From the NCBI RefSeq assembly GCF_013314535.1, contig NZ_JABUAE010000026.1, forward strand, positions 1 to 64,000: a stretch of DNA of 64,000 nt. Reading direction: 5' to 3'. Within the stretch, counting starts at the first letter, position 1, and each line of letters opens with the position of its first letter. The stretch is from Bacillus sp. Xin1 (lineage in GTDB: Bacteria; Bacillota; Bacilli; Bacillales; Bacillaceae_G). The notes beneath the pieces are model-generated. The model was not told the origin of the DNA. It did no database searches and was given only the letters and a program-made list of their open reading frames with translations. This document shows, piece after piece, positions 17,666-26,046 of the stretch. A program made the translations under genes and the position numbers.

Positions 17666-18919
17666 ATGATGAAAGGTTTCGAAATCAACATGTTAAAAAA
17701 AGAGAACTGTTGTTTAATTGCACTTGCATCTGTTCCACTTGTTATGACATTAGGAAATTCAATGCTCATTCCAATCCTTCCAACAATCGAAAAGAAACTA
17801 CATATTTCTTCTTTTCAAGTTTCTATGATTATTACCATATATTCTGTTTTAGCAATTTTATTAATTCCTATTGCTGGTTATTTATCAGACCGATGGGGAC
17901 GTAAAATGGTCATGGTCCCAAGTTTATTAATTGCAGCTATCGGTGGCGCAATAACAGGGTGGGTATCATGGAAAGTTGAAAATCCTTATGTATGGATTTT
18001 GATTGGAAGAGCAATTCAAGGAATAGGTGCTGCTGGAGCAATGCCAGTCGTTATTCCATGTGTTGGTGATTTATATAAAGATGAAAAACAAGTAAGTACT
18101 GGTTTAGGGATTATTGAGACGTCAAACACGTTTGGGAAAGTTCTTAGTCCAATATTAGGGTCTGCCCTTGCAGCAGTCGTATGGTTTTTGCCGTTTTGGG
18201 CCATCCCAGTTCTATGTGCTGTGGCTATCGCCTTATTATTACTATTAGTAAAAGCAAAAAAACAAGAAAAACAAGCGCCGCCTTTCAAAGAATTTATCCA
18301 ATCAATTGGTTTGACTTTCCGAGAAAAGGGGAGATGGTTAATCGCAATTTTTATATTAGGTGCTATTATAATGCTTATTTTATTTGGGATTCTTTTTTAT
18401 TTGTCCACCATATTAGAATCTAAATACAACATTCATGGAATATGGAAAGGATGTATACTCGCGATTCCATTACTTGTATTATCAATAAGTTCATACATGG
18501 CAGGGAAGAAGATTGGTGATAATCAAGGTGTTATGAAGAAATGTATATATGTCGGATTTATACTAGCAGCTGCGTCTGTTATATTTCCGTTATTTTTAAA
18601 AGGAATTTATTTGTTAATTCTTTGTCTTGTTGTTATGGGAATGGGAATTGGCATTTCTTTACCGTGTTTAGATGCACTTATTACACAAGGGATTGAAAAG
18701 GAACAGAGAGGGACGGTTACTTCTTTCTATAGTTCGATGCGCTTTATCGGTGTGGCGGCAGGCCCCCCACTGTATTCTTACTTTATGAAGGGGACAGATC
18801 ATGAAGTGTTTTACTTAACCTGCATATTTGCAGTTGCAGGAGCAATTATTACAATTATATGGATTAAACCTAAAAAGAAGAATAAACCTTTAAATTCAAT
18901 TCCGGAACCTACATCTTAA
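17666..18919 (+). CDS. MFS efflux transporter (12-segment drug/siderophore type)
   Basis: 417-residue major facilitator with about 12 membrane segments. The DHA1-type motif A YLSDRWGRKMVM (about residues 72-83) and the segment-5 motif ETSNTFGKVLSPILGSAL are present. It resembles B. subtilis YmfD-type exporters. Substrates in this group include drugs and some siderophores. It lies downstream of asb but behind its own hairpin leader and has no Fur box, so a role in petrobactin export is not supported. The start could be the ATG at 17666 or 17669; GGAAAG precedes both. Confidence 0.82.
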   Translation: MMKGFEINMLKKENCCLIALASVPLVMTLGNSMLIPILPTIEKKLHISSFQVSMIITIYSVLAILLIPIAGYLSDRWGRKMVMVPSLLIAAIGGAITGWVSWKVENPYVWILIGRAIQGIGAAGAMPVVIPCVGDLYKDEKQVSTGLGIIETSNTFGKVLSPILGSALAAVVWFLPFWAIPVLCAVAIALLLLLVKAKKQEKQAPPFKEFIQSIGLTFREKGRWLIAIFILGAIIMLILFGILFYLSTILESKYNIHGIWKGCILAIPLLVLSISSYMAGKKIGDNQGVMKKCIYVGFILAAASVIFPLFLKGIYLLILCLVVMGMGIGISLPCLDALITQGIEKEQRGTVTSFYSSMRFIGVAAGPPLYSYFMKGTDHEVFYLTCIFAVAGAIITIIWIKPKKKNKPLNSIPEPTS

Positions 18920-18934
18920 TTTGAAATTTAATAA

Positions 18935-18996
18935 GAGATAGTAAAAAAATCCATCTGCAAATCATTACAAATAGATTTTTTTACTATCTCATTTTT
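18935..18996 (+). terminator. Terminator after MFS gene
   Basis: GAGATAGTAAAAAAATC pairs with GATTTTTTTACTATCTC around a 22-base loop, followed by ATTTTTT. Confidence 0.85.
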
Positions 18997-19140
18997 TGAT
19001 GGATGTCATAGGGATAAATTTCTAATCTTTGCTATATTCCATATAAGTAACGGCTCCTTTTGTGAACAGTATAAATAAAATACAACTTCAATTATTGTTT
19101 AACAATTACCTATAAATATACTGAAACAGTATACTTTTTT

Positions 19141-19752
19141 CTAAAAAATAACTTGTTTCAACATATAAAGAGCAACTCCCCAAATAATAACCCCTGAAAT
19201 TTTATTTAGAATTGTAATTGTCTTTCCAGAGGAATCAACTTTTCCAAGTATTCTTCCTACAAAGGCTAAGCCAATAAACCAAATCCAAGAAATTGTAATT
19301 GTTGTGAAAGTAAAAGCCCATTTTTCGCTGCCTACATATTGAATAGAGTTTGTACCAATGACGCCAATTGTATCTAGAATTGCATGTGGGTTCAATAAGG
19401 AAACGGAGGCGGCAAAGATAATTTGTTTTTTGATAGTCATTGCTTTTGCTTCAATCGTCTCTTTTGTGGCATTACTTTTCCAAATCATCCATCCCATATA
19501 AATGAGAAAGAAAAATCCAATTACATAAAGTGTTGTTGTTAGCCATGAAAAGGTCAACAGCATCAGTGATACACCTTGTACTGCAATCAAAATTAAAATT
19601 GTATCGCAGATCGATGCAGTTAGAACAACTGGTATAGCTCGCAAAATATTTGGCTGACTAGCACCTTGATTAAAGACAAAGACATTTTGTACACCTAATG
19701 GAATAATGAGTCCAAATGCAAGAATCATTCCGTGAAGGATTGCTTCAGTCAT
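19141..19752 (-). CDS. LysE/ArgO family amino-acid exporter
   Basis: 203-residue membrane protein with six hydrophobic segments. The N-terminus LAFGLIIPLGVQNVFVFNQG is the LysE-family signature, and LLNPHAILDTIGVIG lies in the second half. Members export lysine, arginine or related basic amino acids. The ATG at 19752 follows GGAGGGAATGAA; the longer open frame upstream would run across the divergent promoter region. It is divergent from a MocR regulator, which probably controls it. Confidence 0.9.
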   Translation of the reverse strand: MTEAILHGMILAFGLIIPLGVQNVFVFNQGASQPNILRAIPVVLTASICDTILILIAVQGVSLMLLTFSWLTTTLYVIGFFFLIYMGWMIWKSNATKETIEAKAMTIKKQIIFAASVSLLNPHAILDTIGVIGTNSIQYVGSEKWAFTFTTITISWIWFIGLAFVGRILGKVDSSGKTITILNKISGVIIWGVALYMLKQVIF

Positions 19753-19819
19753 TTCATTCCCTCCTATATAAATAGCTGAAATATGATAGTGTATATTGTA
19801 TAAAAGAAAATCAAAATTG

Positions 19820-19841
19820 TATCCATCCATATGGTTGGATA
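19820..19841. promoter_or_regulatory. 22-bp palindrome between LysE and MocR genes
   Basis: TATCCA.CCATATGG.TGGATA is symmetrical except for one base pair. It lies in the 120-base intergenic region of two divergent genes and is a likely operator for the MocR protein. Confidence 0.6.
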
Positions 19842-19871
19842 ACAAACCAACCAAAAAAGTGGAGTGATAAT

Positions 19872-21323
19872 ATGGAGCGATTTGATTGGAAGCCAAATGG
19901 ATCCTCTCCGGTTCCCTTATATAAACAAATTGAGGAGTATATAAAAGAGAAAATTATAAATGGAGAATGGACGATTGGTACAAAATTACCGTCTCAGCGA
20001 GCTTTCTCTCATGCATTTGAAGTGAATCGAAGTACAATTGTAATGGCTTTAGATGAATTAGCAGCGCAAGGATTCATTGAAGGCAAGGGGAGAAGGGGGA
20101 CAATTGTGAGAAACGATACATGGAGTGTTTCTACTTTGTCACCTCCTCCCAACTGGAATTCTTATGTAGAAACAGGTATTTATTATCCGAATCTCCCGAC
20201 CATTCAAGAAATTAATCAAGCTGAATTTTACCCCAATATCATCCGACTAGGTACTGGTGAACTTTCACCAGAGCTTTTACCTGAGAAGAAAATGAAGCAA
20301 ATCATGAAGGAACTTTCCCATAGGAAAATCCCTTTAGGGTACGAGGAACCAAGAGGAGACTTCAAATTAAGAGAACAAATAGCAAAGTATTTGCAAAAAT
20401 ATGATATTCTTGCATCGCCAGCATCTATATTAATTGTTTCGGGAGCAATTCAAGCACTGCAGCTTATTTCGATGGGACTTCTACGCAAAGGCTCGTCCAT
20501 TTTACTTGAAAAACCATCATATTTATACTCGCTCAATGTTTTTCAGTCTGCAGGAATGCGTTTGTTTGGTATTCCAATGGATGAACATGGGATTCAACCA
20601 TCACTTATTTCAAAATATAAAAGACAATTCAATGGTTCTATTTTATATACCATCCCGTCTTTTCATAATCCAACAAGTCTTGTCATGAATGAACAAAGAA
20701 GGCAAGAAGTTATAAAAGTATGTAATGAAATTGGATTACCTATAATTGAAGATGCTGTGTATCAAGATTTATGGCTTGATTCGCCTTCGCCTAAACCATT
20801 AAAGGCATATGATACAAATGGGATTGTATTACATATTGGAAGTATGTCAAAAGTGATTAGTCCTGGTTTAAGAATTGGCTGGGTTGTTGGACCAGAACCA
20901 GTCATTAAAAGATTGGCGGATATAAAGATGCAAATGGATTACGGCTCGAGTTCGTTATCACAACGAGCTGCTGCAGAATGGTTTGCAAGTGAGTTATATG
21001 GGAAACATATACAGCAAATACGAATTGAGTTGAAAAAACGAAGAGACTTTATGCTCGAAATGCTAGAGAAATACTGTAGAGATGTAGCAACTTGGCAAAT
21101 ACCAACAGGTGGATTTTATATTTGGTTACATATTAAATCAAACATTTCGATGCGGGAGTTGTTTGAAAAAGCATTACAAGAAAAAATTCTGCTCAATCCT
21201 GGAAATGTGTATGATAGAAATGCAAATCAATATTTACGTCTTTCCTATTCATATGCTTCAATACATGATATAGAGAAAGGGATTGAAAAGGTTGCAAGAT
21301 TGATAAAGAATCTTGCAGTATAA
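19872..21323 (+). CDS. MocR-type regulator (GntR HTH fused to PLP aminotransferase domain)
   Basis: 483-residue PLP-dependent MocR regulator. The N-terminal winged helix reads YKQIEEYIKEKIINGEWTIG and LPSQRAFSHAFEVNRSTI (about residues 16-61). The C-terminal fold-type-I aminotransferase domain has SGAIQALQL, EDAVYQDLW and the PLP lysine in SMSKVISPGLRIGWV. Such regulators sense amino acids or vitamin B6. Being divergent from a LysE-type exporter, it probably controls amino-acid export. The 22-bp palindrome upstream is the likely site. AAAGTGGAGTG precedes the ATG. Confidence 0.92.
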   Translation: MERFDWKPNGSSPVPLYKQIEEYIKEKIINGEWTIGTKLPSQRAFSHAFEVNRSTIVMALDELAAQGFIEGKGRRGTIVRNDTWSVSTLSPPPNWNSYVETGIYYPNLPTIQEINQAEFYPNIIRLGTGELSPELLPEKKMKQIMKELSHRKIPLGYEEPRGDFKLREQIAKYLQKYDILASPASILIVSGAIQALQLISMGLLRKGSSILLEKPSYLYSLNVFQSAGMRLFGIPMDEHGIQPSLISKYKRQFNGSILYTIPSFHNPTSLVMNEQRRQEVIKVCNEIGLPIIEDAVYQDLWLDSPSPKPLKAYDTNGIVLHIGSMSKVISPGLRIGWVVGPEPVIKRLADIKMQMDYGSSSLSQRAAAEWFASELYGKHIQQIRIELKKRRDFMLEMLEKYCRDVATWQIPTGGFYIWLHIKSNISMRELFEKALQEKILLNPGNVYDRNANQYLRLSYSYASIHDIEKGIEKVARLIKNLAV

Positions 21324-21391
21324 TAATCATATTTTTTAAAAAGTAAAAAATGATATTATAAATGCGAGTAACTGAAAAAGGGGAAAGAAAA

Positions 21392-21559
21392 ATGAAACAA
21401 TATGTCATTTGTCAGGTTATTGATGGAATCAAGTATTTAGCTGCCTATGCAGAAACGAGACAAGAAGCGATTGAAAAAGCTGAATTATTAGGGTTAAGAA
21501 CAGGGGAACGCTACGTTGTTGTTACTGCTGAAGAAGCGGTGGGGTTACAGTATCCTTAA
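21392..21559 (+). CDS. Small conserved protein, function unknown
   Basis: 55-residue protein beginning MKQYVICQVIDGIKYLAAYA and ending EEAVGLQYP. The ATG at 21392 has AAAAGGGGAAAG ahead of it, better than an in-frame ATG ten codons upstream. It looks like a compact beta-alpha domain with no membrane segment or known motif. It is followed at once by a terminator that overlaps its stop codon. I do not recognise the family. Confidence 0.7.
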   Translation: MKQYVICQVIDGIKYLAAYAETRQEAIEKAELLGLRTGERYVVVTAEEAVGLQYP

Positions 21560-21587
21560 AAAAGCTACCATTTTGGTAGCTTTTTTA
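21558..21587 (+). terminator. Terminator
   Basis: AAAAAAGCTACCA pairs with TGGTAGCTTTTTT. Confidence 0.95.
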
Positions 21588-21706
21588 AGAGGTTTAAAGT
21601 TAGTCATAATATCTTAAATTTTATTTATAATTAAAACTTAGTATTAAAATAGATGATTGTTGATACTTTCTTAATGACCGAAAAAAATATAAAAAAGGAA
21701 AAATCA

Positions 21707-21733
21707 TGCAACTTTTTAGCGCGTTCATTCGTG
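21707..21733 (+). promoter_or_regulatory. ECF-type promoter, probably autoregulated
   Basis: TGCAAC (21707-21712) and CGTG (21730-21733), 17 bases apart, fit the ECF pattern TGaAAC-N16/17-CGTC. It lies just ahead of a SigM-like gene. A start near 21740 leaves a very short leader that still contains the ribosome site. Confidence 0.6.
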
Positions 21734-21756
21734 TTATATATGAAAGGAGGAGGGGG

Positions 21757-22257
21757 ATGGAAATTGAAGAAATATATAAGGTTTATATAAACGATGTGTA
21801 CCGGTATTTATTTTCCCTTTCTCGTAGCCATCACGTAGCGGAGGACTTGATGCAGGAGACTTTTTATCGGGCGTATCTTTATCTAGAAGATTATGAAAAC
21901 CAACAGGTAAAATCATGGCTGTTTAAAGTGGCATATCATACGTTTATTGATTTTGTGAGGAAAGAGAAAAAAATAGCTTTTGTAGGAACGGAGGAATTAG
22001 AGACAATACAAGCAGGTGAATCTACAGAAGAGTATGTAGTCGCAAAAAATAGTTATGAAAAATTAATTCAGATTATTCATACTTTACCAGTGATAGAGGC
22101 ACAAGCTATTTTATTATGCGACGTACATCAATTAACGTACGAAGAGGGTGCTTCTGTATTAGATTTAAAGTTAAACACGTATAAAAGTCACATCTTTCGC
22201 GGGAGAAAGAGATTACAACAATTGTTAAAGGAGGAAAAGAGTCAAAATGACAAATGA
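21757..22257 (+). CDS. sigM: ECF sigma factor, SigM-like
   Basis: 166-residue extracytoplasmic-function sigma factor. Region 2 reads YINDVYRYLFSLSRSHHVAEDLMQETFYRAY with the usual WLFKVAYHTFIDFVRK. Region 4 is LTYEEGASVLDLKLNTYKSHIFRGRKRL. The ATG at 21757 follows AAAGGAGGAGGGGG; the frame extends upstream only into the predicted promoter. It is followed by a gene with the layout of anti-SigM YhdL and a small YhdK-like membrane gene, the same order as sigM-yhdL-yhdK of B. subtilis. The role would be a cell-envelope stress response. It could be a paralogue rather than the true orthologue. Confidence 0.78.
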   Translation: MEIEEIYKVYINDVYRYLFSLSRSHHVAEDLMQETFYRAYLYLEDYENQQVKSWLFKVAYHTFIDFVRKEKKIAFVGTEELETIQAGESTEEYVVAKNSYEKLIQIIHTLPVIEAQAILLCDVHQLTYEEGASVLDLKLNTYKSHIFRGRKRLQQLLKEEKSQNDK

Positions 22258-23269
22258 TAAGCCTCATTCTGAACAAGAAGATTATAAAGACTTGCTACAA
22301 GAAGCTCTTCAGCAAAAAACGGCTTCTCTTCCTGAGGGAAAACAGGAGCAAGTGTTGAAAAGAGGAAAAAAACGAGCTCGTCTTACTAATGTTTTGATTG
22401 TATTTACTTTTTTATTACTTATTCAACCTATTTTATATGTATCTACACTCGCATACTATGTATTGGCACCAACAAACGTAATGGAGATACGGAATGTAGT
22501 AAAACAAACGCTAAGTGTAACGGAACCAAATGTATTTATGAAGGAAAGAGACATGGAGCAAACATTGTTACCGCTTAGTTTACAACTGAATTTTGATTTG
22601 TATAAAAGGGTAGGAAAGAAAGATGTTCGAATAGGAGAAGAGAAAACATATTACTTATTAAGTAAAGCAACGAAAGTAAGCCGTGAATATACAACAGATG
22701 AAAAAATTCCAGAAATTCAATATATAGATAATGAAGTATTTTCTCATCCTAATAATTATAATGTGTCCTATAATAGTAGTGAAGAAGCGCAGATACTAAA
22801 AGGTCTTCCGCAAGAATCTGTTGTAGAAGCATTTGTATCTTTTAGAGAATTACTAAGTATACAAGAGGTAAAGAACATGTTTCCTAATATTGATATTGTT
22901 TGGTATGCGGTGAATACAGGGCTAGAGGAGAAGCAAAAAAATGATGAGGGTGTGTATGTTGCCCCGATTGGTTTTCCAGCAGATATGATTTCAAGTCCAA
23001 ATGGCCCATTTTTAAGTGAAACACCTCATGAGGAACAATTTATTGGTGTGTTAAAGTCATTACAGAAGCATGAAAATTTAGCGGTGAAGCTATCTAGAGC
23101 GAAAACATTAGAGCTATCAAAGCGTATTCCTTTCCTTGAAAAAAACGGAATCAAAACATACGGGGCAGTTGTAACTGGACCTAAAGGAGAAGTTGAAAAA
23201 TTGATGAGCCATGAAAAAGTTAGAAAATTGAAAGTAGGTGAAGCGAGATTATGGAATTGGCATTCTTAA
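22247..23269 (+). CDS. Anti-sigma factor, YhdL-like
   Basis: 340-residue single-pass membrane protein. A charged cytoplasmic N-terminus (about 1-44) precedes one hydrophobic segment (VLIVFTFLLLIQPILYVSTL, about 47-66) and a long extracytoplasmic domain. The layout fits the sigma-factor-regulator N- and C-terminal domains of YhdL, which holds SigM inactive at the membrane. It overlaps the sigma gene by 11 bases and the next gene by 19, so the three are translationally coupled. Ribosome site AAAGGAGGAAAAG. Confidence 0.75.
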   Translation: MTNDKPHSEQEDYKDLLQEALQQKTASLPEGKQEQVLKRGKKRARLTNVLIVFTFLLLIQPILYVSTLAYYVLAPTNVMEIRNVVKQTLSVTEPNVFMKERDMEQTLLPLSLQLNFDLYKRVGKKDVRIGEEKTYYLLSKATKVSREYTTDEKIPEIQYIDNEVFSHPNNYNVSYNSSEEAQILKGLPQESVVEAFVSFRELLSIQEVKNMFPNIDIVWYAVNTGLEEKQKNDEGVYVAPIGFPADMISSPNGPFLSETPHEEQFIGVLKSLQKHENLAVKLSRAKTLELSKRIPFLEKNGIKTYGAVVTGPKGEVEKLMSHEKVRKLKVGEARLWNWHS

Positions 23270-23562
23270 AGAAAAGAAAGAGTCATATTTATAAACAAGA
23301 AACGTGGATGGGGATTATTTCATTAATTATTGCCTTTCTAGCGTTATTGTATTTGAACATTACATTGCTTATTCAAGAAACATTTTTAGGTGAAGGTTTT
23401 CTACAAATAGTTGGAGCTGGATTGTTGTGTTCAGTCATAGGTATGATTACAAAAAGTAAAAGTCGAAAATATGCATTGTGGGCATGTAGTTTATTTATCT
23501 TTATGTTATTGTTTGCTATAGTAGGATATATGTTAGGATGGATGATAAGTTTTACGCCGTAA
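23251..23562 (+). CDS. Small membrane protein, YhdK-like accessory of the anti-sigma factor
   Basis: 103 residues with three hydrophobic segments (about 20-42, 50-65, 72-98). It overlaps the anti-sigma gene by 19 bases. By position and length it matches YhdK, which with YhdL forms the anti-SigM complex in B. subtilis. There is no motif beyond the membrane segments, so the assignment is mainly contextual. Confidence 0.65.
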   Translation: MELAFLKKRKSHIYKQETWMGIISLIIAFLALLYLNITLLIQETFLGEGFLQIVGAGLLCSVIGMITKSKSRKYALWACSLFIFMLLFAIVGYMLGWMISFTP

Positions 23563-23568
23563 ACATGT

Positions 23569-23601
23569 AAAAAAGAGTGAATCTTAAGTTCACTCTTTTT
23601 A
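23569..23601 (+). terminator. Terminator of the sigM-like operon
   Basis: AAAAAAGAGTGAA pairs with TTCACTCTTTTT. Confidence 0.93.
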
Positions 23602-23659
23602 TTTTAAAATGCACAGAATGAAAATGAGTAAGAGAAGAAATTATTAAATTTGCAGAGCG

Positions 23660-24625
23660 CTATGCATCTAGACTTTGGTTTTGTTGATTTGTTTTTCGAA
23701 CTCGATTTCCGCACCGATATTGATTCACATATCTTTTGAAATTCCAAGACTTTAAAAATTTCTCGGCAGCGTTAAAACCAGACTGATAGAGCCATTCTTT
23801 CTCAGCGGTAGTTAATTGAAATTTTGTGCTCGTAATGCTTCCGGTTGGAATTGTAATGGTGCGCGCTTTTGTTTCTTTGTCTAGATGACGTAAATCGTGT
23901 GCCTGCATCATTGTTTTAAATAAACCTTTGAACATAGAAATAGGTTCTTCATAAAGGACAGGTTCAGCTTGAATTTTATCTTTTACAAAATGAAATCCAA
24001 AAGTAGGCCAGCTTGGGATGGAATTGCAATCAAAGATCCATATTGGATAATTGCTCAAAATACCTCCATCAACCATATAGCAAGGTTGTTTCCATTTAGG
24101 TGTTTTCCATTTTATTGGTTCAAAATAAAACGGAATGGTACTGCTCATTTTGACTGCTTTTGCAATAGAAAAATCGTGATTTGTAAATCCATAGTTTGGT
24201 AAATCATCGGGGAAAATAACCATTTTTCCATTGCTAATATCTGAAGCGATGATTTTTAAATTTTGTGGATTAGACAAGTCACTAAAATGATGGATTCCTT
24301 TTTTTTGTAGGAGGTCTTCTAACCATTTTTCTAAAAAGTCATTTGAATAAATCCCTAATTTCGTCCATGCGCTTAAAGCTTTTCCTACAAAAGGGATTTT
24401 ATCAAGTAAAGTTTTTTTTGTGAATTGATGGTAATCCATGTTACTTATAATGTCCTTTAGTTCTGTACATGAGTAACCGGCTGCTAGAAGAGCTGCAATG
24501 ATAGCACCGGCTGATGTCCCGGCTACACGCTTCAATTCATAGCCTTGTTTTTCTAAGGCACAAACCGCCCCAACATGTGCAATTCCACGAACACCGCCGC
24601 CTTCAAAAACTCCATCAATTTTCAT
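23660..24625 (-). CDS. Patatin-like phospholipase
   Basis: 321-residue cytoplasmic lipid acyl hydrolase of the patatin family. The oxyanion loop GGGVRG is at residues 9-14, the nucleophile Ser38 in GTSAG, and the catalytic Asp in MVDGGILSNYP. There is no signal peptide. The ATG at 24625 is preferred because GAAAGGAATATTC lies ahead of it and the glycine loop then falls at the usual distance from the N-terminus. It probably acts on membrane phospholipids or acylglycerols; the specific substrate is unknown. Confidence 0.9.
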   Translation of the reverse strand: MKIDGVFEGGGVRGIAHVGAVCALEKQGYELKRVAGTSAGAIIAALLAAGYSCTELKDIISNMDYHQFTKKTLLDKIPFVGKALSAWTKLGIYSNDFLEKWLEDLLQKKGIHHFSDLSNPQNLKIIASDISNGKMVIFPDDLPNYGFTNHDFSIAKAVKMSSTIPFYFEPIKWKTPKWKQPCYMVDGGILSNYPIWIFDCNSIPSWPTFGFHFVKDKIQAEPVLYEEPISMFKGLFKTMMQAHDLRHLDKETKARTITIPTGSITSTKFQLTTAEKEWLYQSGFNAAEKFLKSWNFKRYVNQYRCGNRVRKTNQQNQSLDA

Positions 24626-24661
24626 AAGAATATTCCTTTCAAAGATTGGATTTGTTATGTA

Positions 24662-24694
24662 GTAAAAAAGCACGTCATTCACGTGCTTTTTTAC
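24662..24694 (-). terminator. Terminator after yjcZ-type gene
   Basis: GTAAAAAAGCACGT pairs with ACGTGCTTTTTTAC. Confidence 0.9.
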
Positions 24695-24713
24695 AATAGT
24701 TGTTCAAGTGTAC

Positions 24714-24854
24714 TTAGCAACCGATGAAGCCGCCCCAGCAGCTAGCTCCAATGATGATTAGAAGGATAAATAAAACGATTAATAAAGCGAAGCCACCGTA
24801 ACCGCAACCTCCACCGCCATATCCATAACCACCACAACCGTATCCGTAACCCAT
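24714..24854 (-). CDS. YjcZ family small sporulation membrane protein
   Basis: 46-residue peptide. A Gly/Tyr/Cys-rich N-terminus ([15 protein letters not shown]) precedes a hydrophobic segment [18 protein letters not shown] and a short Gly/Cys tail. This is the YjcZ family, small membrane proteins common in Bacillus sporulation. The ATG at 24854 follows AAGGAGGCATTCC. A frameshifted relative lies at 63368-63455. Confidence 0.92.
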   Translation of the reverse strand: MGYGYGCGGYGYGGGGCGYGGFALLIVLFILLIIIGASCWGGFIGC

Positions 24855-25086
24855 GTGGAATGCCTCCTTATCATAAAAGTTGGAATGAAGCAGAATGAGC
24901 AATGTGAGGATCTACTAGAAGAGATGATGAAATATTTTGTTTGTAGGAACACTGTATACTATGCTGTTTTAAACTTATTCGCGTCCTAGAGATAAGCCCG
25001 TTTTTGATTTGTTTTCATTTTTCGTGATGAATGTTGTACAATGTTTGTGTGAAGATACCAATAAGTACATGATGTAAGGAGAATTT

Positions 25087-25839
25087 ATGAAAAAACAAAT
25101 TGAGTCGTTAATTGATAAATATGAGTTGGCACATTTAAAACAGGAACTAATAGATACTATATTTCCTTGTATAAAAGTGGTTCCTAAGCAGATGGATATA
25201 CTTCCAATTGGTAGCTCTAAAATGGGCGGAGTTCCTGATGTGCCGGTTTCATTCGAATATCCAACCTACGAAGGGAATTCATTAGATTTTATTGCACAAT
25301 TAAATTTAACTGATTTACAAGATATGGGTATGAATCACAATCTTCCTGAGAAGGGGATGTTATATTTCTTTTATTACGGCAATCATTTTGAGGAAGAGAT
25401 AAATCAGCACGAGGCTGGATGTGTTCTGTATTGCGATGTCTCAACTGAACAATTACAAAGAATGGATGGAAATCTAGCGAAATTTACACAATGTGAAATT
25501 TTATTTGAACTTACATATAAGTTGCCAGAGCTCTTTATTGAAGACGAAGAAGATTCGGATCGTTTTCTGCAGTTACTTGAGGAATTAATCCCAGATCATT
25601 ATGATAACCATCAATTATTGGGTGAACCTTTCTCCGTTCAAGAAGAAGTGTTTCAAGAAGCTGGAGAATGCATTGGTACGAATGTTAACAATATAACACT
25701 CTTATTCCAAGTCGATTCTGATTATCAAAACTGTAATATGATGTGGGGAGATTTAGGAATGTTATATTTCTGTATTGATAATGATGATTTGAAACATCAT
25801 CGGTTTGAAAATACATGCGTTTTATTACAGACTTGTTAG
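25087..25839 (+). CDS. YwqG-like DUF1963 protein
   Basis: 250-residue cytoplasmic protein of the DUF1963 (YwqG) family. KMGGVPDVPVSFEYP (about residues 45-59) followed by LDFIAQLNLTDLQ and GMLYFFYY are the family pattern, and a second copy-like block LGMLYFCIDNDDL closes the protein. No catalytic residues are known. AAGGAGAATTT precedes the ATG. It stands alone, with a hairpin terminator after it. Confidence 0.85.
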   Translation: MKKQIESLIDKYELAHLKQELIDTIFPCIKVVPKQMDILPIGSSKMGGVPDVPVSFEYPTYEGNSLDFIAQLNLTDLQDMGMNHNLPEKGMLYFFYYGNHFEEEINQHEAGCVLYCDVSTEQLQRMDGNLAKFTQCEILFELTYKLPELFIEDEEDSDRFLQLLEELIPDHYDNHQLLGEPFSVQEEVFQEAGECIGTNVNNITLLFQVDSDYQNCNMMWGDLGMLYFCIDNDDLKHHRFENTCVLLQTC

Positions 25840-25890
25840 AAAGAATCAGTAGTTACTTCTAATGGAAGAACTGCTGGTTCTTTTATATTT
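25840..25890 (+). terminator. Terminator after the DUF1963 gene
   Basis: AAAGAATCAGTAGTT pairs imperfectly with AACTGCTGGTTCTTT, followed by TATATTTT. Confidence 0.7.
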
Positions 25891-26046
25891 TCTGAAATAT
25901 TATCGAAATTCCCTTTAATAATAGTAAAATAGCAATTAATAAATATGTATAATCTCATATTTTCTTTTTGAAAAAGTATTGTATACTTTAAAGATATATG
26001 GACATTTCTTTCATATGATTTAAATAGAAGGATGTGACTAGATGAG

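Noticed and set aside
17666-18919. MFS gene as the petrobactin exporter
   Set aside because: It has its own leader, no Fur box and lies beyond the asb terminator and a SASP gene. The known petrobactin exporter of B. anthracis is of another family (RND-type ApeX).
19090-19140. Small palindromes (ATTGTT/AACAAT and TATACTG/CAGTATA) after the LysE gene
   Set aside because: Short AT-rich dyads; they could be part of a terminator, but neither T tract is convincing.
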